A DNA stretch of 64,000 nucleotides from NCBI RefSeq assembly GCF_000002875.2, contig NC_009420.2, positions 1,288,467 through 1,352,466 of the forward strand, read 5' to 3'. Under the pieces are notes generated by a model. The model saw only the letters and a program-made list of their open reading frames with translations, searched no databases and was not told where the DNA came from. Of this stretch, positions 19,822-29,500 are shown piece after piece (the first letter of the stretch is position 1; every line of letters begins with the position of its first letter). The stretch is from Leishmania infantum JPCM5. Its lineage: Eukaryota; Euglenozoa; Kinetoplastea; Trypanosomatida; Trypanosomatidae. The position numbers were made by a program, and so were the translations under genes.

Positions 19822-21045
19822 CTACTGTGTGTAAAGATGCACGACGCTGCTGCCCTGCTCGTCGTACGTGGCCTTGGCAAGGCACGTGTCCGGGAAGACG
19901 CTGCTGCAACCCCAGATGGACGCCCCCATCCACGCCGCCGCCCCACGCTCTGGGAACGCCACGCAGGTGGCCCGCACCCCTTTAGGAGCGATGTCAGCAA
20001 TCTCTCGCTGCACGCGCTGCTCTGTGCCAGGGAAAAGCGTACTGCCGCCGCCAAGAACGACGTTCTCGTAAAGCACCTGCTCAAGGATCCGCGGGGCGGC
20101 GGCGGCGGCATCGCATAGCATGCCTACCCAACCACTTAACGTCTTTTTCACAATGGGGTTGCTCTGCGAGTACCCCGTTGGGGTGGTGGGCCGCTCTGCC
20201 GACATGGCGGTGGTGTAGGTGAGGTACGTGCTGTCGAACAGCGCCTCAGGAACTTTGTAGGCGTGCTCGAGTAGGAAAATGCGCTCCTGATCGGGCAGGA
20301 TGAACCCGTCGGCGGGGTCTGGATGGGAGTGCGTGCCGACCTGCCTAGCCTCCTCGTCCTTCGCGTCGGCGGATACGCGGCACAGCGCTTCCTTCGCGGC
20401 TTCCACAACGTCGCGGTCAGCGGCGGTGGAGAGCGGGTACCCACATGCTCGCAGCGCGGCAAAGAGCTCATCGGTCAGCGCCTCGCCCGCAATAGAGGAC
20501 GACCGCACCGAGTGTGCTAAGGTGTACCCTTCCTCTACTGCTGCAACGCAGGTGCGGCCGGCGCCACTGTCAAGCGCCAACCCTCTCGTGCGCCCACTCG
20601 AGTAGAGTGTGGCCGCCGTGTTCGTCAGCAGCCCTGCGAGGGGAATGTTAAAGGACTCGAACAGCAGCTCGCAGAGGCGCTCTCGGGCGAGTCGCGACTG
20701 ATCAGCGGGCTCCAGAAAGAGAAACGGCGATGCGTCCGGCGTGACGCGGGCCTCCTCCACGAGTGCATAAAACAGAAGCTTCTCGAGTGCGTCGTAGTCA
20801 TACACGTGGCCTGCTCTCACAGGGTACGTGAGCGACAGAAGGCCGCCGTCGTTGTAGGCTGCATCGCCAGTTGCAATGTCGAATGGGTGCTGGAGGAGCG
20901 TTGGGCGCGGCCGCCTCGTGCCAGGAAGCCCTACGCAGCTGCGGAGCATCGTACGAGGTGCCTCCTCACCGCTGAAGCCTACACGAGTGTTGCGCGTGCC
21001 AACGTCCACCACCACGCTCTGTATGCTAGCCGAGACACCGGTCAT
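19822..21045 (-). CDS. Divergent actin-related/actin-like protein
   Basis: A 407-residue protein from the ATG at 21045, chosen because the actin fold begins right after it. An in-frame ATG at 21168 would add 41 basic, cysteine-rich residues that look like untranslated leader. Recognisable actin elements are strand 1 and phosphate loop 1 (VVVDVGTRNTRVGFSGEEAPR), the second phosphate loop (LALDSGAGRTCVAAVEEGY), SIAGEALTDEL, the adenosine loop (ENVVLGGGSTLFPG) and the C-terminal AFPERGAAAWMGASIWG and KATYDEQGSSVVHLY. Insertions around residues 225-250 (acidic, HSHPDPADGF) and the loss of the actin DNase loop set it apart from conventional actin. Leishmania encodes several actin-like proteins of unsettled ARP class. 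I cannot assign this one to a numbered ARP. Confidence 0.8.
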   Translation of the reverse strand: MTGVSASIQSVVVDVGTRNTRVGFSGEEAPRTMLRSCVGLPGTRRPRPTLLQHPFDIATGDAAYNDGGLLSLTYPVRAGHVYDYDALEKLLFYALVEEARVTPDASPFLFLEPADQSRLARERLCELLFESFNIPLAGLLTNTAATLYSSGRTRGLALDSGAGRTCVAAVEEGYTLAHSVRSSSIAGEALTDELFAALRACGYPLSTAADRDVVEAAKEALCRVSADAKDEEARQVGTHSHPDPADGFILPDQERIFLLEHAYKVPEALFDSTYLTYTTAMSAERPTTPTGYSQSNPIVKKTLSGWVGMLCDAAAAAPRILEQVLYENVVLGGGSTLFPGTEQRVQREIADIAPKGVRATCVAFPERGAAAWMGASIWGCSSVFPDTCLAKATYDEQGSSVVHLYTQ

Positions 21046-22301
21046 GATGGCACTGCCTAGCCGAGGGCCGCGAACGACGAAGAAGAGAATACGAGGACAA
21101 CAGTGAAGTTGCTTGGAGGGGATGCGGCGAGGCTTCGCACACTGGCGGGCGAGTGGCCACGCGCACATGATGTAGAAAGATCAACAAGAGCAGTAGGAAA
21201 AAGGAGGACCAGCACGTCAAATATGAAGTGCGGGCAGAGGTACGGAAGTGGTGGTGGTGGTGATAGGAGAGTAGACCCAGTGCTGGTGGTGGTGGGGGCG
21301 ACGGAGGGTGCTGGAGGAGGCGCACACCACGCAGCCCTGGAATTGGAGTTAACACTTCTTCATCCCTTCCCCCCACCCCCGTAGAGATGAGAACGGCAAC
21401 GTGAGAATGTGGGGCAGGGCAACAAGAGGCCGTGCGTACGCTCATTCGCCACGGTCAAGCAGTTTTCTGTTTTTTTTTTCCTGATACACGCATTCCTTCT
21501 GCAGTGGGTGGTAAACATGGAGGCGGAGACGTCGAGGGAGGAGGAAAGAGAGTTCGGCAAAACAGGAAGCAGCTCGAGAGGTTGCTTTTCCAGCTTCCTC
21601 CACTGTGCACGTAGCCGACAACGTCGAGCTGTCGCGGTAGACGACTCGCGCAGGTGGCCCCATTCGCTTGCCCCCCCCTGTTTCTGTTGCTGCTTCCACT
21701 GCCGAAGAAGCGCGACGCGGTAACATGGACTTGCCCATTCTGTCATCACGCAGCCATACGCTGTGAGGAAAACGAGGAAGAAGCAAAGAAGAACAAGACG
21801 AGTCCAAGAACACACCGAAGGAGGGAGCGAAAGGGGAAGGGCGCCGACAACGCACGGGTTCTCCCCTCCCCTCACCCCATCGCCCTAACTTCGTTAAATG
21901 ACGCTCACCTACAATGGTGTGCCACGCTGTTCTCCACCTCAGCCCGGGACTCAACACACAAGAAGGCATCTAGGTGAGACCACATAACCTAAAAGACACG
22001 TGCACGAAGACACACATACTCTCCTCGCTACAACATAAGGCAGAGAGCGGCGAATAATCGACGCATGACTCACCCACCCCCACCCACATCTACATACTCA
22101 CACACAGGAAAACAAACAGCAAAGGCAAAAGGGGAGGCCCGCCCCAGCGCACATCACCAAAGGCACGGGAAGCAGAGGAGCGAAGGGGGAAGGGGAGAGG
22201 GTAAGGGGTCAGGGGAGCGTCGACGCCCCCAGAAGCGCACCCCGCTAGTTCGTTACCGCTACCCCGTCTTTTTCATTACATGTCTTTACGACTCCCTTCC
22301 C
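21046..22301. other. Intergenic spacer
   Basis: 5' flank of the actin-related gene and 3' flank of the small membrane-protein gene. GGT trinucleotide repeats at about 21248-21262 and 21285-21297, and a T run at about 21471-21479. No gene seen. Confidence 0.6.
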
Positions 22302-22766
22302 TTAGGGGGCGTACACGCCGGAGGGGCTATGATAGCCACTGGGTGCGCTAAAGACCTGTGGCCGCGTAAGCTCAGCGCGCGTGTTGTCGATGGCCTCCTT
22401 GTGCATCTCGAAGATCTGCGACATGGTGGCGTTGCGCTCGTACTGCTCATGTGGGTTCATGCCACCGGAAAGCCAGCGGTCTTTGTTTAAGTTGGTGCTG
22501 AAAGGCTGCTGGCGGAACAAAACCGCCACCGCCACACAACCAGTGGCAAAGACTATGACGCACATAAACACTTGATCGGGCAGCAGCAGCAACAAGAAGA
22601 TTGTCCGCTCTCTTCGCGTTCGGTGCGTACTCTGGATCGAGGCGACCTGGGCGTGCGCGTTCATATAGCTGTTGCGGTACAGCATTCCTTTCTCGGACGC
22701 ACGCGCACCAGGGGAGAATGCATGCAAAAACGGTTTCATGTACCGATCAGCGGATCGACGGAGCAT
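22302..22766 (-). CDS. Small single-span membrane protein, unknown function
   Basis: A 154-residue protein from the ATG at 22766. Family not recognised. The first 50 residues are basic with Ser and Arg (MLRRSADRYMKPFLHAF) and could target mitochondria. Residues about 55-84 form one long hydrophobic helix. The C-terminal 70 residues are polar and Tyr/Pro rich (GGMNPHEQYERN, HSPSGVYAP) with a helical centre (MSQIFEMHKEAIDNTRAEL). Codon use is that of a normal gene. The layout suits a subunit or assembly factor of a membrane complex, but nothing in the sequence fixes which. Confidence 0.65.
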   Translation of the reverse strand: MLRRSADRYMKPFLHAFSPGARASEKGMLYRNSYMNAHAQVASIQSTHRTRRERTIFLLLLLPDQVFMCVIVFATGCVAVAVLFRQQPFSTNLNKDRWLSGGMNPHEQYERNATMSQIFEMHKEAIDNTRAELTRPQVFSAPSGYHSPSGVYAP

Positions 22767-24055
22767 GGCGTAAGTGAATGGAGAGGGGGGGAAGGAGGCT
22801 ACTACGAGCTACAGCAGGAAGGGGGAACACAGTAGAAGCAATGTGTAGGTGTTAATATGAGGTTCAGGCGGAAGAACAACATGTAAGCTGGTAAGGGAAG
22901 CACCCACGCTAGACCATATATTGGCTGCACTACGTCCTAAAAAAAGAACGCAAAGGCTGCACGGACGAGCTGACTCGCCTTTCCTTCGTGACGTGGCAGT
23001 CTAGATGCTAAAGATACTCTGCGAAGGATGATGAGTGGGGGTGGGGAGGGGGCAGAGACGGCGTGGTGGATGGCGTACGTCACTGCGTTCACACACACGA
23101 GGGAATCGATCTTGATGGCTATGGGAAAGGGGCGCGGGATATGAGTAGAGACAGCCAAGGGAAAAAAAAAATAGCGTAGCATTTCTCTCAGAGATAGAGG
23201 TGAGGGTAGTCGGAGGCGAACACACTTGAGCAGCTCGACGCACACGTCGGTGAAGTTGCTGAGCTCCTGATAAAGTTTTTTCCCAAGCGCTGCATCGGTC
23301 ATTGCCGTCAAACCTTTCTATTCGTGCGTGTAAAATCACCTGTGTGCGTGTGCGCGCGCACGATGGGGGTGGATGGTGGCGTGCCGCCCGCGCGCGCAAG
23401 CCTGCGTGTCCCTTCCTCGTCCCCACTTATCCCACCCAGCTTTTCGCACAGAAAGACGGATTGTGCAGTCGAAGTGACTTCGCTGACAACTTGTGCGCAT
23501 GTAAGTATGCGGATGCCTCTTCTGCTTTCCATGCACTAGGAGGAGGAGAACACGAAAAGGGGTCGAAACAAGCGGAAAGAAAGAAAAAGGAAAGCATGCA
23601 GGATAGAGGACACAGAAAAGCGCGCGTGTGTGGGCGTGGGCGTGACCACCGGCGTTGCTTGCCTCCCCCCTCTTACCAAACATTTCTCCCGCCTCCTCTT
23701 CCTTGTCACCCCATAGATGGTGTTGCTCATGTTTGTACATCACACGTAACATTGGTTTCTAGAAGGGGAGGAGCACATAAAGAGAGGTCGAAGGCGTCGG
23801 TGCAGGTGAATGAAGAATGCGGGCGGAGGAAGGCCGAGAGGGAGCAAGAAGGATCGGGTAGGAACAACTCCTAAGGGCAAAGCACCCCGCCCTCCTCCGC
23901 AGAGGGCGGGGCGGGGCGGGGGGGGCTTTGTTTTGTGCGCTGCTGCTCTCCGGTCCCCGGGTCGACTCCCCGCCCACGCACACCTCCCTCGACTCATGCA
24001 TGCAGCAGGCGTAAAGGCTCTCTTGCTCGATACTCTGCGCGCCTTTCATCATTAT
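22767..24055. other. Spacer with one doubtful ORF
   Basis: 5' flank of the small membrane-protein gene and 3' flank of the EFHB-like gene. Holds the doubtful ORF at 22937-23302 and a GC-rich G-run block at about 23905-23932. Nothing else supported. Confidence 0.5.
22937..23302 (-). CDS. Doubtful short ORF: gene relic, short gene or leader sequence
   Basis: 121 codons from the ATG at 23302. The first 30 residues look coding (MTDAALGKKLYQELSNFTD, then VCVELLKC) and suggest an amphipathic helix. The next stretch (about 23117-23205) is pyrimidine-rich, contains nine consecutive T in the transcript, and ends with a good AG at 23119-23120. After it the same frame regains G/C-ending codons for about 22 residues (IKIDSLVCVNAVTYAIHHAV) before degenerating. 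It may be a decayed gene, a real short gene, or leader sequence of the gene ending at 22302. No family recognised. Confidence 0.25.
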   Translation of the reverse strand: MTDAALGKKLYQELSNFTDVCVELLKCVRLRLPSPLSLREMLRYFFFPLAVSTHIPRPFPIAIKIDSLVCVNAVTYAIHHAVSAPSPPPLIILRRVSLASRLPRHEGKASQLVRAAFAFFF

Positions 24056-25282
24056 CTACATGTACCCTCTCGCGCGCGCCGCATTTTTGAACTCCTCGAT
24101 GCTGCACGTGCTACCGCCCTTGGCGACAATCGCAAACACGGCATCGATGTCAGCATCCGACATGCCAAAGCCGCACTTGTGACAGAGCCGGCGGATGTCC
24201 TCGAGAGGGCGACCCCCGGCAAAGTACTTCGACTCCACCCCGAGGGAGACGTAGTGGCAGGGGTAAAGCAGCTGGTGCGCACGAACTTCGTCCTTGAGTG
24301 GCCCGGTCAGAGACGGGCCACTGGCCACCGGCGCAGCCGCGGATGCGTCGGCCTTAGCGGCCACCGCCGCCTCGGCAAAGCCGGTGAGGCCTTGCTGGCC
24401 AGACTTACCGGAAGCGGCTTTATCAGTCCTAGACCCGGACGCCGTTTGTGCCCAGGACGATAGCAACTCCCGCACAGTTGGCTGCTCTGTCTGGAAGTAG
24501 CTCGCCGCCGTTCCTGTTGCGCCGAACTTGGTGACACTCCCGCGCTTCTCCTCGTCCCACTCAGCCGGGTCATCGAGGCCGTAGCTCTTCGACTTGCCCA
24601 GCTCCTTCGCCACTGTGGTTTCGTAGTCCTTCGCTAGCTTAGACCTCAGCTGCGTGGCGGAGTCGTTGAACAGCGCTGCGGCGGTCGTGCCGTCAGAGCG
24701 GGCAGAGGGCTTGCCGAAGCGATGTTGAGTGGGGTCAATGCCAGCTCTTTCCCAGTCGTAGTTGCGCGTCAGCTGCTCGCCTGCAGGGTGCAGCACGCCG
24801 ACAGAACGATACCCTGCCAGCACCGACTGCGTCGAGTCGCCCTTCTTCTGCGTGATGCCGAAGCCTCCGAAGGGGACCGGCACCGGATCCCGAGGCACCG
24901 GGGCGTGACCAAGAGGCTTGCGACGGTAGCTGAGGTATTGGCTCTCACGCTGGGCGTCTAGAAGCGCTGTCATCTTGTCCGCATACATCTCCGGCCGCAG
25001 GCACGCATCGGCGCCGCCCGTCTCCTTACCCTTCACGCCGTGCCGCATGTTCGGGTCCACTGGGGCGTCCTTGGCGAGGCCCCAATGGCGCCGCTGCTCA
25101 CCGACGTCGCAGCCGCGGTGGTGAAAAGAGCGGATGTGGTCCGGCGTTATGATGCCGTTGGGGTTGTAGCTGGAGAGCAGCTCCGCCGTCGTGGCCTCCG
25201 TCCAGTCTCCATGGACACCAGCTGGGCGCAGCTGTGGCGCAACGCGATTCAGCCGCGCCTGCGAGTTGGCGTAGGTAGACAT
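24056..25282 (-). CDS. EFHB/CFAP21-like axonemal protein
   Basis: A 408-residue protein from the ATG at 25282. The order of motifs resembles EF-hand domain family member B (EFHB, called FAP21/CFAP21 in cilia), a microtubule inner protein of axonemal doublets. The N-terminal part has ITPDHIRSFHHRGCDVG and a histidine-rich HWGLAKDAP. The centre has DPVPVPFGGFGITQKKGDST, YRSVGVLHPAGEQ and repeated short 'hxRFGK'-type segments. The C-terminus (about residues 345-405) has two helix-loop-helix units, LEDIRRLCHKCGFGMSDADIDAVF and GGSTCSIEEFKNAA. These are EF-hand-like but their calcium loops look degenerate. A role inside flagellar doublet microtubules is inferred from the family. Confidence 0.6.
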   Translation of the reverse strand: MSTYANSQARLNRVAPQLRPAGVHGDWTEATTAELLSSYNPNGIITPDHIRSFHHRGCDVGEQRRHWGLAKDAPVDPNMRHGVKGKETGGADACLRPEMYADKMTALLDAQRESQYLSYRRKPLGHAPVPRDPVPVPFGGFGITQKKGDSTQSVLAGYRSVGVLHPAGEQLTRNYDWERAGIDPTQHRFGKPSARSDGTTAAALFNDSATQLRSKLAKDYETTVAKELGKSKSYGLDDPAEWDEEKRGSVTKFGATGTAASYFQTEQPTVRELLSSWAQTASGSRTDKAASGKSGQQGLTGFAEAAVAAKADASAAAPVASGPSLTGPLKDEVRAHQLLYPCHYVSLGVESKYFAGGRPLEDIRRLCHKCGFGMSDADIDAVFAIVAKGGSTCSIEEFKNAARARGYM

Positions 25283-26529
25283 GGCGAGTGTTGTGAGACG
25301 GAGAAATTGGGAACAGGGCGATACAGGTCGCGAGGCGAGTGCCCGCGACGGTCTCTGCAGCTATGAGGTGAGTCGCTGTGTGGAGCGGGGCAGCAAAGGA
25401 GAGGAAAAAAAGCGGCAGGGGTGCAGTTACACACGCAGCGGGTGCCACATAAACACGCGGGAACAGGGAGCTATGCTGAGGACGGCAGTGCACGTCCTGT
25501 GGGTAAGAGTGTGCAAGAGTGTAATCGCCTCGTAGGAGACAAGAGGGAGAGGTAAAGGTGGATTTTTTAGCTGCTCCATAACACACACTGAAGACTGGAG
25601 GGGCGAGGGAGTGGTGAATACGGCATCGCTGACGTGGCGGTCATGGAGGAGTTCCTTCCCTTCGCCGGTCTCCGATTACCAGCCTCTGGACCGGCCACCC
25701 TGCTCTCCCTCTCGCTTCCTCCTTGAAAGGCGAATGCGCTGGTCCGAGGAAGAGTGCGTCTGCCGCTTTTTGAGCACCCGCCTGCAAGAAACGCTGCTGC
25801 CCCTCTGCTGGAGAGAGTTCAAGGTGAAACACTGACGGGCAGTAATCGAGGCGGATGTTGCATTCGGAAAGCAGCTGTAGCGGCCACTAGCTACGGAGAG
25901 GAGGCCACAGAAAAAAAGCGAGCGAGCAGATAAGCACATACACAGACCCATACTCACATATAAACATAAGCATACACAAGCAAGTAGCGAGCGGAGAGGA
26001 AGAGAGAGACAGTCATAGATAGAGAGCACTGAAGAGAAACAAGCAAAACGCAAAAAGAAAGAAATCAGAACCGCAACGAAAAGAAGCGGTGCCGTAGGCG
26101 GAGATGCACATCTGTGCGCATGCCGCACATCCTCCCCCTCCCCCTTCCCCGCTGAGGAGCACGAGCGCCTCCGGAATCGCCATCTGCGTTGCGATGGATC
26201 CAGCCTTCTTTCAGGTGTGCATTGATTCCCGGCACCTGCGCAGAGCACATCAAACAAGACGCCTGGGGACCCTGGCGGTCGAGCCACTCTATCGAAGTGC
26301 ACGCTGTCCAGGGGTGGGGAGGGGGAGGGTGTACTTCTCCAGTGTACGGGAAGAGACAAACGGGGATAGGAAAGGACGGCAAAAAAAAGGAAAAGGACAA
26401 GGAGAAAGATCGACCGTCGGTGTGCTGCGCAAGTCTACGCGTGGCGCCTCTTCAATGCGCTTTCCCCCTCTTGAACCGACAGGAGCCTTCCCCTCCTACC
26501 CCTTGTTCCGCCTTCAGCGCCAACCTTCG
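25283..26529. other. Intergenic spacer
   Basis: 5' flank of the EFHB-like gene and 3' flank of the Piezo gene. Purine-rich blocks at about 25980-26080 and 26340-26410. No gene supported. Confidence 0.6.
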
Positions 26530-29500
26530 CTAGCCACCTTGCGCCGGGTGCGGCACAGCTGCGGGCACGCCACTGTCGCCATGCCCCTCGCCGGCCTCTC
26601 CTTCGTGTGCCTCGACTGATGGATTACGACGAATATTTCGGCGCCGCACCTGACCCAGCCCGAACAAGTCTTCATGGCCCGCATCCCCGTACATGCAGCG
26701 CAGCGGCCCTGTTACACGGAACAGTCGCTCCGCTGACCGCAGCAGGTCCACAAGCTCGAGGTATATGGTGTGCTCAAGCCGCAGGTCGCCATACTCTCGA
26801 GCCATCTCCATGCACCGCACCATGTTCTGCAGGGCGGCCGGGTTGGCCATGTTAGAGTAGAGCAGGGTGCTCGTTTGATTTGTCAGCACGGAACGCAGCA
26901 GCCGACCAAGGGCCAAGACAAACGTGGTGTAGAGGGCTACGATGCCGATGCCTTTCAGCAAAGAGATGCCCATGACCACCGTGCCGGAGATGATGACCAT
27001 GTACATGGGCACCTGCTTCGCCGCCACGCGGCTATTCATTTGTGCGGCGAGTGACGCCCGCACGGTGCGGCTGCCACTACCGCCGGTGGCGTCTTCGTAG
27101 TTGAAGTCGTCACACCCCTCACCTGTCGTCAGACACCGCCACTCGGCCGCGCTGCTCGAGTTCTCAGACGGGATGTTGCCCTCTGGGAAGAGTGGTGCGC
27201 AGTGCAGGCACCAGTAGCGCACCAGTGAGTTGAGAGCGACATCCGTGTTGTGGTTCAGCTCGAGCGTGCAGTTGTGCTGGTTGCGGTGGGGGAAGCGCAG
27301 GCTCGTCGGAAGTCCGTCGATCCGACTGGCGCGGTTGAAGACAAATGGGCTGTAGAAGAAGGGCAGAGAAGCAGAGCCGACCACGATGCTGCTGCTGCTG
27401 CTGCTACTGCTACTGCTGTTCTCAGAGTCCTCCACTGCTGCCCCTCTGGTGCCGCTGGTTTCTCGCTCCAGGATGGCGACCAGGTCCTGCGCGGTGTCCC
27501 AGGGAATCGGCCAGCGGTTCACCAGCGACGCCGCCGCAGCAGCGTCCGTGCTGCTCACGCTGCGAGAAACCTCCAGCGTCTGCAGCATGTATGCGCTGGA
27601 CGCGTTTGACGCTACCGCGCGGAGGCCGGCCAGTACCTGGCGCACGGCCTGCGGGCTGGCCATCCATAAGCTGCTACTGCATGACGTGAACTCCATCAGC
27701 TGCACAGTCTTCCCCTCGGCCATGAAGCCATACGAGCCTAGCGTGGGGCGGGTCCGTTCAATCCACGTCCACCATCCCTCTGGCGTCGTGACGTTGTCGC
27801 GCACCGTGGTTGCAAAGAAGTCGTAGGCGCCAAAGAAGGAGAGCTGAAAATTGAGCTGCGTGGCGCTGTTTGCCACGGTGGACGGGTTGTAGGTGGAGTA
27901 GTAGAGCAGAGGCCCCAACAGGGCCAACAGGACAAGGGCGAGGCGGCTCACACCAAATGCCCACTTGGAGAGCGGCGCCACCGCGTCACCAAGCTTTTCG
28001 TTGTTGCGGTGCTTTTCCAGGTAGCGATCCCGGCACTGGTATACGTACACGTAGATGTCCTCCACGGTCAGGTACTCCTGCAGACTCAGCGACGTCCGCA
28101 ACACTGTCCAGTCCACCAGCGTACGCAGCTCCCAGAGAAATGGAAGCGAGCGATAAACCGTGAAGCTGTAGCTGAGGAGGCTGCCTAAGTGGGTCGTGAA
28201 GATGTGGCGGCGGCGGTGCACTGGGAAGCCGCGGCACACTTGCGTCACCGAGAGCACAAGAGCCACAACTTTGAGGGCGAAGTACACGTTTCCGGTGGCG
28301 TGCTCCGACACCGTCACCGCGTTCCGCCACCACCAGTAAAAAAGGGTGTACGAGATGGCGCACACGCCGTTGGCGATCGCCTTCAGACGCATGGAGCGCT
28401 GCACGTACAGCATGCGGTCCATGACAAGCTGCAGTACGCTCACGCATATCAGCAACGCCATCGGACCAGGGAGCAGGTTGTTCTGCACGTTGTCCTGCAG
28501 CGTTCCATTGTTGTTGCCGGCGATGCGACTGTAGTAGACGGCGACGATGAGCAGCGCCAGCGAGTCGACGGAGGTGTAGGAGATGTACCAGTCCTCGCCA
28601 ACACCCGGCACAGTGAGGAGGTTTTGGGAATAGTCGGCCACCAAGGCGCGAAAGGCGCTGATGATGCTAGTGCCATGCGAAATCGGTGTCAAGAGGAGAA
28701 AAGATGCTGAAGGTGAAACTGTCGTCGCTGCTGTGACGCTGGTGGACAGCGACGCGCCTCCAGCCGACGACGCCGGGCCTTCTAGCATGGCCGTCACGTC
28801 GGATCTGTCGCGCTCCATGCTTTGCTGCTGATCCCGCTCTACATGAACGCCGTGAATGATGCACACACGATCGTGTAGCACGATCACCCCTATCGTCACC
28901 AGATCCATCCAAAGCGTGCCGTAGCGAAGGGGGCCGCGCGAGTAAGGCACATTGGCCCACACCTGATTGCTGTTACTGCTGCTGCGATCCTGTCCCTTTA
29001 ACGGCAGCAGTATCCAAGAGAGTGCGGTGATGAGGGAAGAGTTCGTGTTGCCGAAAATTGTCCACATCGAGGCCGCCTCCTTCAGTAGCACCCCCGCCCC
29101 GACATACACCCCAAGCGCCTTGTACACCAAGCGTGGGGGGTGGGGGTGGTAGGCAAGGGCCACCTGCACCACGTAGCACAGCCCAATGAGCTCCCATAAG
29201 CAGCCAGTGAGGAGTGAGTTCACGACTGAGCAGCCAAGCAGGGCGAAAGGGGTGTGCCGCAGCACCACTTGCACCGCGGCGCGCAGGGCGTACTGGCTGA
29301 GTAGCCAAAGTGTCGACGTGGAGGAGTCAGCGGCGACAGCGGAGAGGCGATACTCGGAGGGGTGGTAGGTGCACGCTGCCAGCTTGTCGCATATCCGTCG
29401 TAACCACCGCGCACACCGCTGCCGCCAGCACCGCGACAGGGGTGGCTGCGCCTGGTCGGACGACAGTGTCGGGGCATTGCTCCTACCGTCTGCGGCGGGA

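Noticed and set aside
21046..21168. In-frame ATG at 21168 extending the actin-like protein by 41 residues
   Set aside because: The added part is Cys/Arg/Pro-rich leader-like sequence, and the actin fold starts right at the ATG at 21045.
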